The position numbers were made by a program, and so were the translations under genes. A stretch of DNA of 64,000 nucleotides from positions 36,668,160 to 36,732,159 of the forward strand of contig OX328123.1 of the NCBI GenBank assembly GCA_946811695.1. The letters are read 5' to 3'. Source of the DNA: Gonocerus acuteangulatus (taxonomy: Eukaryota; Arthropoda; Insecta; Hemiptera; Coreidae). The notes beneath the pieces are model-generated. The model had not been told where the DNA came from. It saw only the letters and a program-made list of their open reading frames with translations, and ran no database searches. Below, piece by piece: positions 1 to 9,792 of the stretch (position 1 is the stretch's first letter; each line of letters starts with the position of its first letter).

Positions 1-1115
1 TCCGCCCACTGGAAGATGGCGTTTGGGGCCAAATTCGCGCAGAAAAAATCGTAACGCTTACGTTTTTGAGTTCATAAGCTCGTAAGTACTCTTTTTATAG
101 GCTTCTTGGGCTAGGAAAACGAATGAAACCATTTTCAAGGCGATAGCTTTAACCATTTTCGAGAAAATTGGAAAAATAGTTTTTGAATACCGTTTTTGGT
201 TTGGGTACTTAGAATCACGGGATTCAGTTGAAACATTATCTGCATGTTCTACTTTCATTAAAACTAATATGTAGAAAGTTATGTTACGTTTGGAGTTAAG
301 GGAGGGTTAGAATAAAATATTTTATGAACAGACATGAAAAGTTTTGGTAACTTTGTATACTTTCCTTAATATCTCGAAAAAAGTTGAGAATCTTGTTAAA
401 CAAAAGATTACCATTAGAATGATTACTAAATGCTCTACAAAAAAGGTTCTAATGAAAGTTTTGATTAGGCGATGTCAATCGGAGAAATAAGTGCTTAAAA
501 CTTTAAAGTAATTGATTTCGCTTATTCGAACTGTTCTTTTTGTCTTTGATTTTGGTACTTAGAATCATGGGCTTCAGTTGAAACATTTTCTCCATGTTTG
601 AATTTTATCAAAACTAATATGTTGAAAATTTGGTTACGTTTGGAGTAAAGGAAGGATTAAAATAAAATATTTTATTTTTAGACATGAAAAGTTTTGGGAA
701 CTTCTTATATTTTCATTAATATCACGAAAACGGTTTAGAATCTTGGCAAGCAAAAGATTACCATTCGAAAGGTTACTAAATTTTCTACAAAAAATGTTTT
801 GAAGACATTTGCGATGGGATGGTCATATTTGGAGAAATAAGTGCTTAAAACATAGGTAATTTCGTTCATTTGAACGAATCTTTTTGTGTGTTTCCTACAG
901 TTTTTTTTCACTGCTCGTTATTTTTGTGATTGCTTATAGTAGTCAAATGTATTAGTCAATAAAACAGGATACGTATATATAGAAACAATATTTTGTTTCA
1001 ACGGTATCTTGGAATTCGAAGATGCCCTATGAATATCTAGATGACTGTACTGGTGTTGATTTCGTTCTTTAGAATTGTTTTTGGTATTCCCTATTTTCAG
1101 AAGTTTTTATCTATT
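1..1115 (-). mobile_element. HINE-A (Helentron-type) fragment, cut by window edge
   Basis: Begins inside the conserved block that follows (TA)n in other copies (the 'ccgcccactggaagatggcg' segment) and continues through the AT-rich tail. The tail holds two diverged direct repeats of about 350 bp (roughly 190-545 and 545-880), each passing through the words 'acttagaatca', 'ttcagttgaaaca' and 'ggagaaataagtgctta'. The stretch 900-1110 matches 5630-5800 in the copy at 4228-7306, so the element extends at least to about 1110. No long ORF. Orientation is inferred from complete copies, in which this order on the + strand means the element runs on the minus strand. Confidence 0.7.
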
Positions 1116-1265
1116 TATTAATTTTTTTTTAAAATTCATTGAACGAAATCATATGAATTCGAAGGTGAGGAGCTAGGAGGCTTAGGGTGGGGGGCGTTTT
1201 CCCTGTCCCCAGGTACCCTCGTCTCCCTGTGTACCAGCTTCCAAACAACTTTAGGAATGTAGGAT
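1116..1265. other. short unassigned AT-rich then GC-richer stretch
   Basis: No feature recognised between the end of the HINE-A similarity and the first LINE codons. The GC-richer part at 1170-1230 could be an unrecognised LINE or repeat fragment. Confidence 0.3.
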
Positions 1266-3822
1266 TTCTAATTTTTGCCAGTATCAGAACAGCCGCTCCT
1301 TACATACCACAGTGGTACAGACGTACCGGTCTATACTAGTTGCACTCCACACGGTGGTAGTATTATTACATCAGACCACAGGCCGGTCTTATACGAATTA
1401 CACGGGCACATCCCCACACCCACAGCCACAAACTACCACTACAGTAAGGCAGACTGGCACAAATACAAACACCTCAAACACGAACACACCCCCCCTATCA
1501 CACCCATACACGACACACAAATTCTCGATGAGGCCATTAAACAGTTCACAGACACAATCACCTTCGCGGCCGACTCGAGCATTCCTAAGTTCGCGCCAGC
1601 ACCTCCAAATCTTAGGAAACCACCACAACACATTCTCACACTCATCAAACAAAGAAACGATATCAAAAACATCTGGTACAGAACACGAGATAGGCATTAT
1701 AAAACTGCACTAAACTCACTCACTACACAAATACGCACACTCATGTCACAATGGAAGACGTCCATGTGGCATGAGAAACTCAGGCAGACACATGGTGACT
1801 TTAGGCAATTCTGGAGGCTCATACGAACACGAACGCAAAAGACTAACACAGTAAAAATACACAGACAAGATACGCTACTAGACGAAAAAGACCAGGCGGA
1901 CATACTCGCTACTTACTACACACAAGACGCTCAAACTCGCAACAAAGACCGTACACCTGAATACAGACTTACACTACAAGACAATTACATGTACGTCTCA
2001 CCAAAACAACTGACAGCCATACTCAGACAGACACGAGGGAATAAATCCCCAGGATATGACAGACTTCAGTACATATTACTTAAACAGTTACCGAGAAAAG
2101 GACTACACTATCTTGTACACATCTATAACACATGCCTCCGCCTCAGACACTTCCCCGAACACTGGAGACACGCTATAATCACACCACTACTCAAACCCAA
2201 CAAAAAGGGCGATACACCTGAACACTACAGACCCATAAGCCTACTGCCTCATCTATCAAAAGTATATGAAAAGATTATACTGAGATATCTTAAAGACTTT
2301 AGCGCAGAGGAGGATATTATGCCTGCTGAGCAGTTCGGCCTCCGCCCTGCACACAGTTCAGAACATCAGCTAGTAAGGCTCCAATCACACATCACAAACA
2401 ACTTGCTCATGAACCGGACTACAGCACTCATATCGATTGACTGGACGAAAGCTTTTGACTCAGTTTCACATAATATACTTATGCAGCAACTCAGAACGTA
2501 CGGATGTCCAGAACAACTCTATAACACAATACACTCTTTCCTATACGGACGTACTATGACGGTTAGGGTAGGGGCAAGCCTCTCCAGCACACACCCAATC
2601 CCCTGCGGTGTACCACAGGGGTCAGTACTCGCACCCACACTCTTTTCCATCTACACATCAGAAATCGTCGGTGAACAGTACCTAAACACAAAAATAGCCG
2701 CATATGCCGACAATATCGCGATATACAGCACATCCATGTCACATTCAAAGGCATTAAAACAAGCTGAAGAGGTTTGCGCAGACGTAGTAGACGAACTGCG
2801 ACGAATACACATCACAGTTAACCCGACCAAGACAGACGCACTACTCTTCGCCTTTCATGGCAATTCAACACGAGCACGCCCCAAGTATTTCACGGTTAGA
2901 AACAAAAGAAACAAGTTAAAAAGACATATCAATTACTTGGGGAAACACTTAGGAGCACACCTCAGTTTTCACACACACTTTACCAAGAAGCTAAAGCTTG
3001 TCAGGACGAAAGCCCGCTCTCTTGGTTACTTACTCCATTCATCAAACCTCTCACTCAGACTGAAGCTACTCATACACAAAGGAGTCTTACGACCGGCACT
3101 TCTATACGGCACACCACTCTTTCGGTTTCTGACCCCACCATACTCAGAACACTACAATCTTTTCAGAACCGAATACTCAAAACAGTCACGCGGACCACCT
3201 CACACAATAAACTCAAAGCCCCAGACTTACACAAACTCTTAGAAGTCCCTACAGTTTCAGAATTCATAAAACGACGTCACATCAAATTCTTTGACGGACT
3301 TAAGTACCATGACAATCAACTTTTTAACGACATCACACCACCTGGACGACCAGGACGCTGGCAAGGACCAACTGAGTTCACACGACGACTAGTAGACGTA
3401 CTAGAACATAACACATTTTAGAAAACGTTAGGAACAATCCAACAAACACAAGCTACACTGACACATAACACTTAAGACAGTCTAACTGACCTTCTTCCCC
3501 TTTCTTCTTTCTTCTACTCTCAGACTATCTTTCGTTTTACCTCCTCCTCTATCGCTGTGCCCCAAACAGCACATTACACATACCTCCCTTCTGGGAATCC
3601 TACACCTTTTTCTCCTTTACTTACCGCCTTCAAGTGCATTTATGCAGAATAAGGACACCTCCTCCCTCATCCTCCCTCTACCTGTGGCCCTTACGCACGC
3701 CTGAGTGTTCGAGGTCCTTAGTTTTCTTTTGCGTTCCTGCACGTTTTTCTTTCACATTCGTTTTCATCATGCCCTTCCTTGCATGCTTTTTATTTATCTT
3801 TTCTCTTAAGTGGGGTTTAGGG

Positions 3823-3850
<28 letters not shown>
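1266..3850 (+). mobile_element. 5'-truncated Jockey-like LINE with poly(A) tail
   Basis: A non-LTR retrotransposon remnant. It carries the end of an AP-type endonuclease, the reverse transcriptase and C-terminal region, a roughly 400-bp 3' UTR (3422-3821), and an A-run of about 28 nt at 3822-3850. The 5' truncation before the endonuclease end and the A-tail are typical products of target-primed reverse transcription. The tail abuts a ~335-bp satellite unit at its aaaa/tttt site, so the element appears to have landed in the satellite. The codon style (rich in aca/cac) matches the minus-strand LINE half at 7322-9349, suggesting the same family. Confidence 0.9.
1275..3421 (+). pseudogene. LINE ORF2 remnant: end of AP endonuclease plus reverse transcriptase
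   Basis: An open frame of 655 codons (1275-3242). It starts with the last part of an AP-endonuclease domain (the SDHRPVL motif near residue 36) and runs into a complete RT core. Visible motifs are the fingers motif YRPISLLPHLSKVYEK near residue 318, motif A SIDWTKAFDSVSHN near residue 391, and motif B GVPQGSVLAPTLFS near residue 448. The catalytic YADD box reads YADN (residues 477-480, codons 2703-2714), so the second catalytic aspartate is asparagine. Near 3120 the reading shifts: another frame continues the family C-terminus to a TAG at 3419-3421. The first methionine is not a real start, because the upstream endonuclease is missing. The product would act in LINE ribonucleoprotein during target-primed reverse transcription; this copy is dead. 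Jockey-like assignment is by motif resemblance. Confidence 0.88.
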
Positions 3851-3855
<5 letters not shown>

Positions 3856-4227
3856 TTCCCTTGGCAACCACCGAGGAAGAAACAATAAATACCTGGCTGA
3901 CCAAGATGGAGATGAATCCATCGAAATATCCCAGGAAGAAGTGAGGAGGAGTACCACCGCTGGAGAAAAATGCCGTTCCATCTAAAAATATCATCCCAGC
4001 GACGAAAAATAAACATCAAGCATATTAAACCTTGCGGCGAGGAAATTACGGGAGAAAAAAAAAAGACGAACTACCATCAGCGCTACCAAGGGACAGAATC
4101 CCAACTACACCAGGGAGCTTCAACATCATTAGTCCGCCGATACTGGGGCTAGAGAGTAGAAAGGGCGCCCAGATCGAGAAAATTTTCATTCCCTTGGCAA
4201 CCACCGAGGAAGAAACAATAAGTACCT
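3851..4227 (+). repeat. ~335-bp satellite unit (about 1.1 copies)
   Basis: Contains the same unit as the array at 9752-11640, in the opposite orientation. It runs from 'tttcattcccttggcaacc' through 'atactggggctagagagtag' and restarts the next unit at about 4186. It ends abruptly at about 4227, where HINE-A sequence begins. Short ORFs over the unit recur in every unit and look like accidental open frames. Confidence 0.85.
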
Positions 4228-4278
4228 GGCACTTCGCGTTTCAGAACCCCTAGAGAACGAAAATAACGGTGGTTCAAA

Positions 4279-4281
4279 TTC

Positions 4282-4345
<64 letters not shown>

Positions 4346-4380
4346 TTATTTATATATATGTATATATATATATATGTATA

Positions 4381-4449
<69 letters not shown>

Positions 4450-4458
4450 TTGTCTGTT
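4279..4458. repeat. (TA)n microsatellite, interrupted
   Basis: About 180 bp of almost pure ta dinucleotides broken by short tatttatt and tatgta interruptions. It lies at the fixed microsatellite position of the HINE-A element. ORFs rich in Tyr-Ile across it are artefacts of the repeat. Confidence 0.95.
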
Positions 4459-6764
4459 CGCTCATTTCTGGCTTCCCTGATGGTCCGATTTTGATGAAAT
4501 TTGGTACAAAAATCTATCGTCCAATTTGAAAGGTCAAGTTCGTTAACCAGCAAAATCCGCCCACTTGAAGATGGCGTTTGGGGCGAAATTCGCGCAAAAA
4601 AAATCGTTTTTGGGTTCATAAGCTTGTAAGTACTCTTTTTATAGGCTTCTTGGGCTAGGAAAACGAATGGAACCATTTTCAAGGCGATAGCTTTAACCGT
4701 TTTCGAGAAAACTGAAAAAACAATTTTTGAATGCCGTTTTTGGTTTGGGTACTTAGAATCATGGGATTCAGTTGAAACATTTACTGCATGTTCTACTTTC
4801 ATTAAAACTAATATGTTGAAATTTTGGTTGCGTTTGGAGTTAAGGAAGGGTTAGAATAAAATATTTTATTAACAGACATAAAAAAGTTTTGGTAACTTTT
4901 GTATACTTTCCTTAATATCTCGAAAAAGGTTGAGAATTTGGGAAACAGAAGAATACCATTAGAAAGCTTATTAAATGCTCTACAAAAAAGGTTCTAATAA
5001 AAGTTTTGATTAGGCGATGTCAATCGGAGAAATAAGTGCTTAAAACTTTAAAGTAATTGATTTCGCTTATTCGAACTGTTCTTTTTGTCTTTGATTTTGA
5101 TACTTAAAATTATGGGATTCAGTTGAAACATTTTCTGCATGTTTGAATTTCATCAACACTAATATGTTAAAATTTTTGTTACGTTTGGAGCTAAGGAAGG
5201 ATTAGAATAAAATATTTTATTAACAGACATGAAATGTTTTGGGAACTTCGTATGCATTCCCTAATATCTCGAAGACGGTTAGGAATATTGGTAAACGGAT
5301 GGTTACCATGCGAAAGCTTACTAAATGTTCTACAGAAAAGATTCTGAAACAATTTTTGATTAGGCTTAACCTTTGAAGTAATTGATTTCGTTTATTCGAA
5401 CGGTTCTTTTTGTTTGTTGTTATTCCTTGTTATTTTTTAATTGCTTAAAGTTGGATAATGTATTTGACAATAAAACAGATTAATTAAAATAAGAAAAACA
5501 ATTCATTGTTAAAAATATATCAGGCTGTACCGTATGAAATGTCAGCTTTGGATTTGTCGATTTCCTTCAAATGTCTTGAAACTGTCGAGGCTCCTACTCC
5601 GAGTTCTTTGGCATATTCCCTAGTGTTTTTAATTGCTTATAGTAGTCAAATGTATTTGTCAATAAAACAGGATACGTATAATTAGAATCAATATTTTGTT
5701 TGTTAGAATTCGAAGATGCCGCATGAATATCTATATTACAGTACTGGTGTTGATTTCGCTCTTTAGAATTATTCTTGGTATTCCCTATTTTCATCTGTTA
5801 CCCATAGTTTTTTATTGTTAGTAGGTTTTTCTTATTGATTATAGAATATAAATCTATTTGGCTATAAAACAGGATACGTAAAATTAGTGACAATATTTCG
5901 GAGATTTCTGAGCGAAATACTTTTAAGATTTTCTACCACCACGAACGGCTTTTTTCCTCTATTTTTATCCACTAGATAGGCTTTATTTTGCATATTATTC
6001 TATATAAGTTTTATTCAGCAGGGGATTCTGATGAAATGTCGTGTTTTTGCTGTGGATTTTAAATACGATGTATCTAAGATTGGATAACATTAGCGAGTCT
6101 ACATAGTTAAGAACCGACGACGGAGGATTACTTCTTGCTATGATTTAGTCTACATATGTATATTAAGTCCTAAATCCAAAAAATAAACTTCACAACGGTT
6201 AGATACTATGAGCGAATATGGCGGTTCAATGCCCGTAGAACACAAGGGGGCCGCAGGAAATTTACCTGCTAAGAGTTAATCCTCAAGAGCTGTAAATATA
6301 CCCCATATAGGTATCTGCCGACACAAACACAAAGCCTAGGCGGAGAGCACCCCAAAAACACAGATCCAAACATAGGTTATATACTAAATATTCATAAAGA
6401 CTACTTAGTTGTAAACCGATTCATCAATTAGCAATCAATAGTTTTCAACAAAGGTTATATACTAAATATTGATAAAAAGTATTTAATTAGAAAAAAAAAC
6501 AATATTCCACAAGACTTGTTTTTGGTCCATTTGTGTCTACTCCATAGACTTAATTAGGTATATTATTCTATTGTAGTTGGGCAACTAAACTTTGTTTTAT
6601 TTTGTTAAATAAAGTTTTTTTTTTTTTGACTTGTTATTCGTCAAGACTTTTATTTGTTCTTGTGTATTTACTAGATACGTTTTATTCGGCATATTATTCT
6701 ATATAGGCTATATTAGGCAGGGTATTCTACTCAATCTTGTGTACTTCTTCTTGATCCTTCTGTA

Positions 6765-7017
6765 CATGGGCGTATATAAAAACAATTTCGGGGGGGGGGG
6801 CTGAGACCATTTCCAGGGTATGGAATACTAAATATTTAGAGCTTGGAATAGTTTTAGGCAACTAAAACGCTATTACACGTAAAATAAAATATGATTTATG
6901 AACTAAGTGATCTTATTTAATTTATTTTTAAGGGTTTTACGAGAAGTTTTTATCATCAATTCAAAATTTCGGGAGGGGCTGCAGCCCCCTCAGCTCCCCC
7001 CCTCATATACGCCCATG
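6765..7017. mobile_element. hAT-type MITE with 8-bp TSD
   Basis: Ends are inverted repeats CATGGGCGTATAT (left) and ATATACGCCCATG (right), flanked on both sides by the 8-bp direct repeat CTTCTGTA (6757-6764 and 7018-7025). The paralogous HINE-A arm at 12755-12790 has the uninterrupted site with one CTTCTGTA, read on the other strand, so the insertion boundary is proven by an internal empty site. 8-bp duplications are characteristic of the hAT superfamily. There is no coding capacity; the interior includes a run of about 12 G at 6787-6798. Confidence 0.85.
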
Positions 7018-7321
7018 CTTCTGTATCCTCTAGAAAGGCTTTATTAGGCATATTTTGTATTGATTTATAGAGCTTTGCTTTAGAATGAGAGCCAGATTCT
7101 GTAATTTCCGCTTCTGTGTAAAAGTTAGCTACTGTCGGTGTCCCTGACGCCTTAATATCACTTTTATTCGAGATGTTCGAGAGGATTTTGACAATTTTCA
7201 CGAGATATATAAAAAAAAATAAGTTTATTTCTTTTCTAAGCTTATCAAATGGCACTAGGGACATGAACGGAACCGCGCTAAGATGCTGCAGTTCCTGCGA
7301 GTCGGATTTTTTCGTATTATG

Positions 7322-7753
7322 CTAGGCAGTGTGTCTAGCGTTCAGGTCACCTATGAGTATGTGTCGTCTGTCTGTCGAAGTTTCTGAAAGGAGAAGTCCC
7401 AGTCGTGAAAGTCGTCCTCTCGGTCTCCGATAGTATGCGGTCAGTTTGTACGTCTTGTTCAGTTTTACTATAATTGTCAGAACAAAATTGTATTCGTCTG
7501 GGTCTATGATTGGGTCTATCCGTTGATAGCGTGTACCGTGTCGAAGGCTGATGGCGACTCCACCGGCTAGTGTATTGTCCATGTCGTGCCGGAGAAGTGT
7601 ATAGCCTTGAAAGTGTGCGTAACTACCTCTGGTCAGTCGTGTGTCGGTTAGTATGAATACAGTAGGCTGTATTTGTCGTAGAAGTAAGTCCACGTCTTGT
7701 AGTTTTGGAGTAAGTCCGTTTGTGTTAAGATTTAGTATAGTGTGTCCGGTCAT
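7322..7753 (-). pseudogene. Jockey-like LINE ORF2 start: N-terminal AP endonuclease domain
   Basis: 143 codons from an ATG at 7753. The domain has the LNTNGL opening, a TDTRLTRGS-like segment near residue 36 in the place of the catalytic ETxL motif, a GGVAISLR segment near residue 65, and a GDLNARHT motif near residue 134. This is the order of AP-type endonucleases in Jockey-like LINEs, which nick the target DNA. It stops just before the HINE-A 5' end at 7306, so the rest of ORF2 was lost or displaced when that element inserted. The start is credible: the ORF1 stop TGA overlaps this ATG in the tetranucleotide ATGA. Confidence 0.85.
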
Positions 7754-9349
7754 TTTGTCGAAATCAGTTTAGTCATGAGTTCTACTAGAGAGCGTACTTG
7801 TGACATGAGCATGGACATCATGTCAGTCATTGTGTTAGTGAGTCGTTCTACCCATGCTGGTGTTCCGTCACTTGTGTGTTGTGGTGGTGTGTTGTGTGTA
7901 GGTAATTGGTAAGTGGGTGGTGTTGGTGGAGTGGGCAGCAGAGCTGGTCGGGGGTTTTGTTGTGGGGGTGTGTTTCGGGGTGGAAGTGCTTATGTGGGTG
8001 GTGGTGGGGGTAATTGTGATGTGTGTTCTGTGAATGCGATTGAATAGCTGAAGCCAGGGTCAACTGTGCGATATGTGCGTGTTGGTATGTTAGCCGGGGG
8101 GCCTACTATAGTCTGGCGGGCTGTTCGGCTCTTCTCAAGGAGTTCGAGCCGGGCTGTACATTGCCTGTAGGAGGCGGGATGCTGTTCACCGCAGTTGGTG
8201 CATTTTAGGGCGTTTTGGACTCGATCACAATCCTTGGATGTGTGGTTTTTGCCACAGCGAACACAGCGCTCGCGGAGATTACAATTGTTTTTGGTGTGCC
8301 CGAAACGCTGACACCTAAAACACTGGGAGATGCCTTTGTCCTCCCTGTAGGGTTTAAAGTGAATTTTTATTTGATCGATCGAGGTAATCGATTTGTGACG
8401 TGTGAGGGGTTAAACTTGTGCGAAAAGGTACAAAGAAGGGGGGAAATGGGGACCCTAGTACCGTCGGTTTGAGTCATGCTCATTCTTTTCACGGACACGA
8501 TATGTTCCGTGTTGAGCTGCGCGGCAATGTTGTCCAGCAGGTGGTCTGAGTCCAGCCCGAGGAGTACGAATAGTTGATTTTTAGGGGAGCCCTTCGGTGT
8601 GTAGGTGAAAAATTGTGTCTTGTTATTTTTCAGTTGGTTTCTGATGAGTTCATGAGTAGTGATGTCTTGGGCAAATATTTTGTTCCCGGTTTTACAGCGT
8701 TGTACAGTATAATTCTTGCAACCGGCAGCGTTAAGTTTTCTAATGTGGCTGTTTGCGTCTGTGTAGTGAGGGGGCAATACTATTGGTGGGGGCTTAATCT
8801 TGGTCAGAGGTTCATACTTGTTATGTGTAGGGATCGGGGGTGGTGTGTTGGTGGTGTTCAGGGATTTAGGCCTAACCTTCCTTTGTTTTTGCCTTTTTAG
8901 TTTAACATCGGTAAAAATTTTACTATCGTTGCCCCTATAGTTTCTAGCTCAGATAGTGAAACATCTGAGCTAGAAACTATAGGTCGTTTGTGTACTGGGG
9001 GGAGGGCAGGGAAATCTACTGTGTCTACTCCCTGCTCCATGGGAGATTCAGGGGCCAAGAAGGTGAAGAGTTTTTCTAATTCATCTGAGGTGAGTGTCCT
9101 GCTGGCAAGAGTTTCAGTGAGCTGTTTTTGTGACATGCTTGTTAAAGGCTTGTGTTGACTGTTGGTGGGGGGTGGTGTGTCAGAGCGTGTTTGGCGGGTT
9201 GTGTGTGGGTGCTCATGTGAGAATATGGTGGGGGGTGGGCGTGGTGTGAAGAGGGGGTAAAAGAGAGAGGGAAGAGACAGAGTGGGGGTACCCTGGTGGA
9301 GGGGGCGGCCTGGGGTCGTATCTGTACCGTACGACAGACGGGTGGGCAA
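7752..9349 (-). pseudogene. Jockey-like LINE ORF1 (Gag-like, zinc-knuckle) with frameshifts
   Basis: Starts at an ATG at 9349. An N-terminal region of about 150 codons is rich in Pro, Thr and Ser. A frameshift near 8905 leads into a second open stretch (about 8890-8367) containing a region like the pre-zinc-knuckle domain of insect LINE Gag proteins (KTQFFTYTPKGSPKNQ and the following segment). A further shift near 8370 leads into three zinc knuckles at about 8160-8330, spaced C-x2-C-x4-H-x4-C, C-x2-C-x3-H-x4-C and C-x2-C-x3-H-x6-C. The C-terminus is Pro-rich and ends in a Met-rich helix-like segment; the TGA overlaps the ORF2 start. ORF1 products of this type bind element RNA and form the ribonucleoprotein. 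One in-frame stop at about 7990 adds to the damage. Confidence 0.82.
8934..8983. repeat. perfect 21-bp inverted repeat inside ORF1
   Basis: CCTATAGTTTCTAGCTCAGA... at 8934-8954 is followed, after the 8-nt spacer agtgaaac, by its exact reverse complement at 8963-8983. It lies in the ORF1 region near the first frameshift and would form a strong hairpin in DNA or RNA. Confidence 0.95.
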
Positions 9350-9672
9350 AGCCCCGGAATGCAGAACCCCTTAACAATTCCCTTGTGGGTCCGGACCCAA
9401 CGGCTTGCTTAGAGATCCTGGATATACCCCTTACTCTCTTCTTCTGCGACTCCTGCTGGTCCTGGCTGCTACACCAGGCGCTTCTGCTCTTTCGAGCTTA
9501 CTGTCCGAGCGGGTTCTCGGGGCCTAGCTTCTTGAGTAGCTGGTCCTACTGGAGGTGACTGGAGAGCTGCCGGCGAATGCACAAAAGCTGCGACGAGGTA
9601 GAGGAGTTCCAAGTAAACAGGCGATGTGTTCACCACTGAAGTTCATGGAGGAATGTGTTCGTTCCGTTCGAA
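9350..9672 (-). mobile_element. 5' UTR of the minus-strand Jockey-like LINE
   Basis: GC-richer, non-repetitive sequence directly upstream of ORF1 on the minus strand, without ORFs. It begins after the T-run at 9673-9698. No promoter elements recognised. Confidence 0.6.
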
Positions 9673-9698
9673 TTTTTTTTTTTTTTTTTTTTTTTTTT
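9673..9698. repeat. homopolymer T run (26 nt)
   Basis: T26 on the + strand, so A26 on the LINE strand. It separates the LINE 5' region from the hairpin and satellite. It may be the A-tail of a retrotransposed copy lying upstream of the LINE. Confidence 0.9.
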
Positions 9699-9699
9699 G

Positions 9700-9792
9700 T
9701 AGAGTGTAGAAAGGGCGCCCAGATCGGGAAAAATTTTCTAAGATCAAAGTGTAGAAAATTTTTCCCGATCTGGGCGCCCTTTCTACACTCTA
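9700..9792. repeat. 41-bp near-perfect hairpin at the satellite edge
   Basis: 9700-9740 and 9752-9792 are reverse complements around an 11-nt spacer. Both arms are the 'agaaagggcgcccagatcg' part of the satellite unit, so the array begins with a short inverted duplication of its own sequence. Confidence 0.93.

Larger units (their letters stand above)
4228..7306 (-). mobile_element. HINE-A copy lacking its 3' hairpin end
   Basis: Read on the + strand this gives the 3' part first: the 'cgcgtttcagaacccctagag' flank, a (TA)n-rich tract, the conserved block near 4450-4600, a tail with two ~350-bp direct repeats (about 4740-5400), an AT-rich interior, and the 5' end at 7273-7306 (reverse complement of the subterminal TTAGCGCGGTT and the CGACTCGCAGGAACTGC end). 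The terminal hairpin is missing where the satellite joins at about 4227. About 985 bp at the 5' end (6320-7306) are an inverted paralogue of 12483-13225. It is interrupted by a 253-bp MITE at 6765-7017. No long ORF. Confidence 0.6.

Noticed and set aside
4269..4802. Long Tyr/Ile-rich ORFs over ta repeats (also near 15000, 22600, 27600, 57300, 60200)
   Set aside because: They are translations of (TA)n microsatellites and of HINE-A blocks, and are not conserved as protein.
8215..8900. Plus-strand ORFs of 85 and 108 codons
   Set aside because: They lie antisense to the zinc-knuckle part of LINE ORF1.
7322..9349. Simple inversion explaining the two LINE halves
   Set aside because: A single inversion does not give the present order and orientation of halves, satellite pieces and HINE-A copies; two insertions are simpler.
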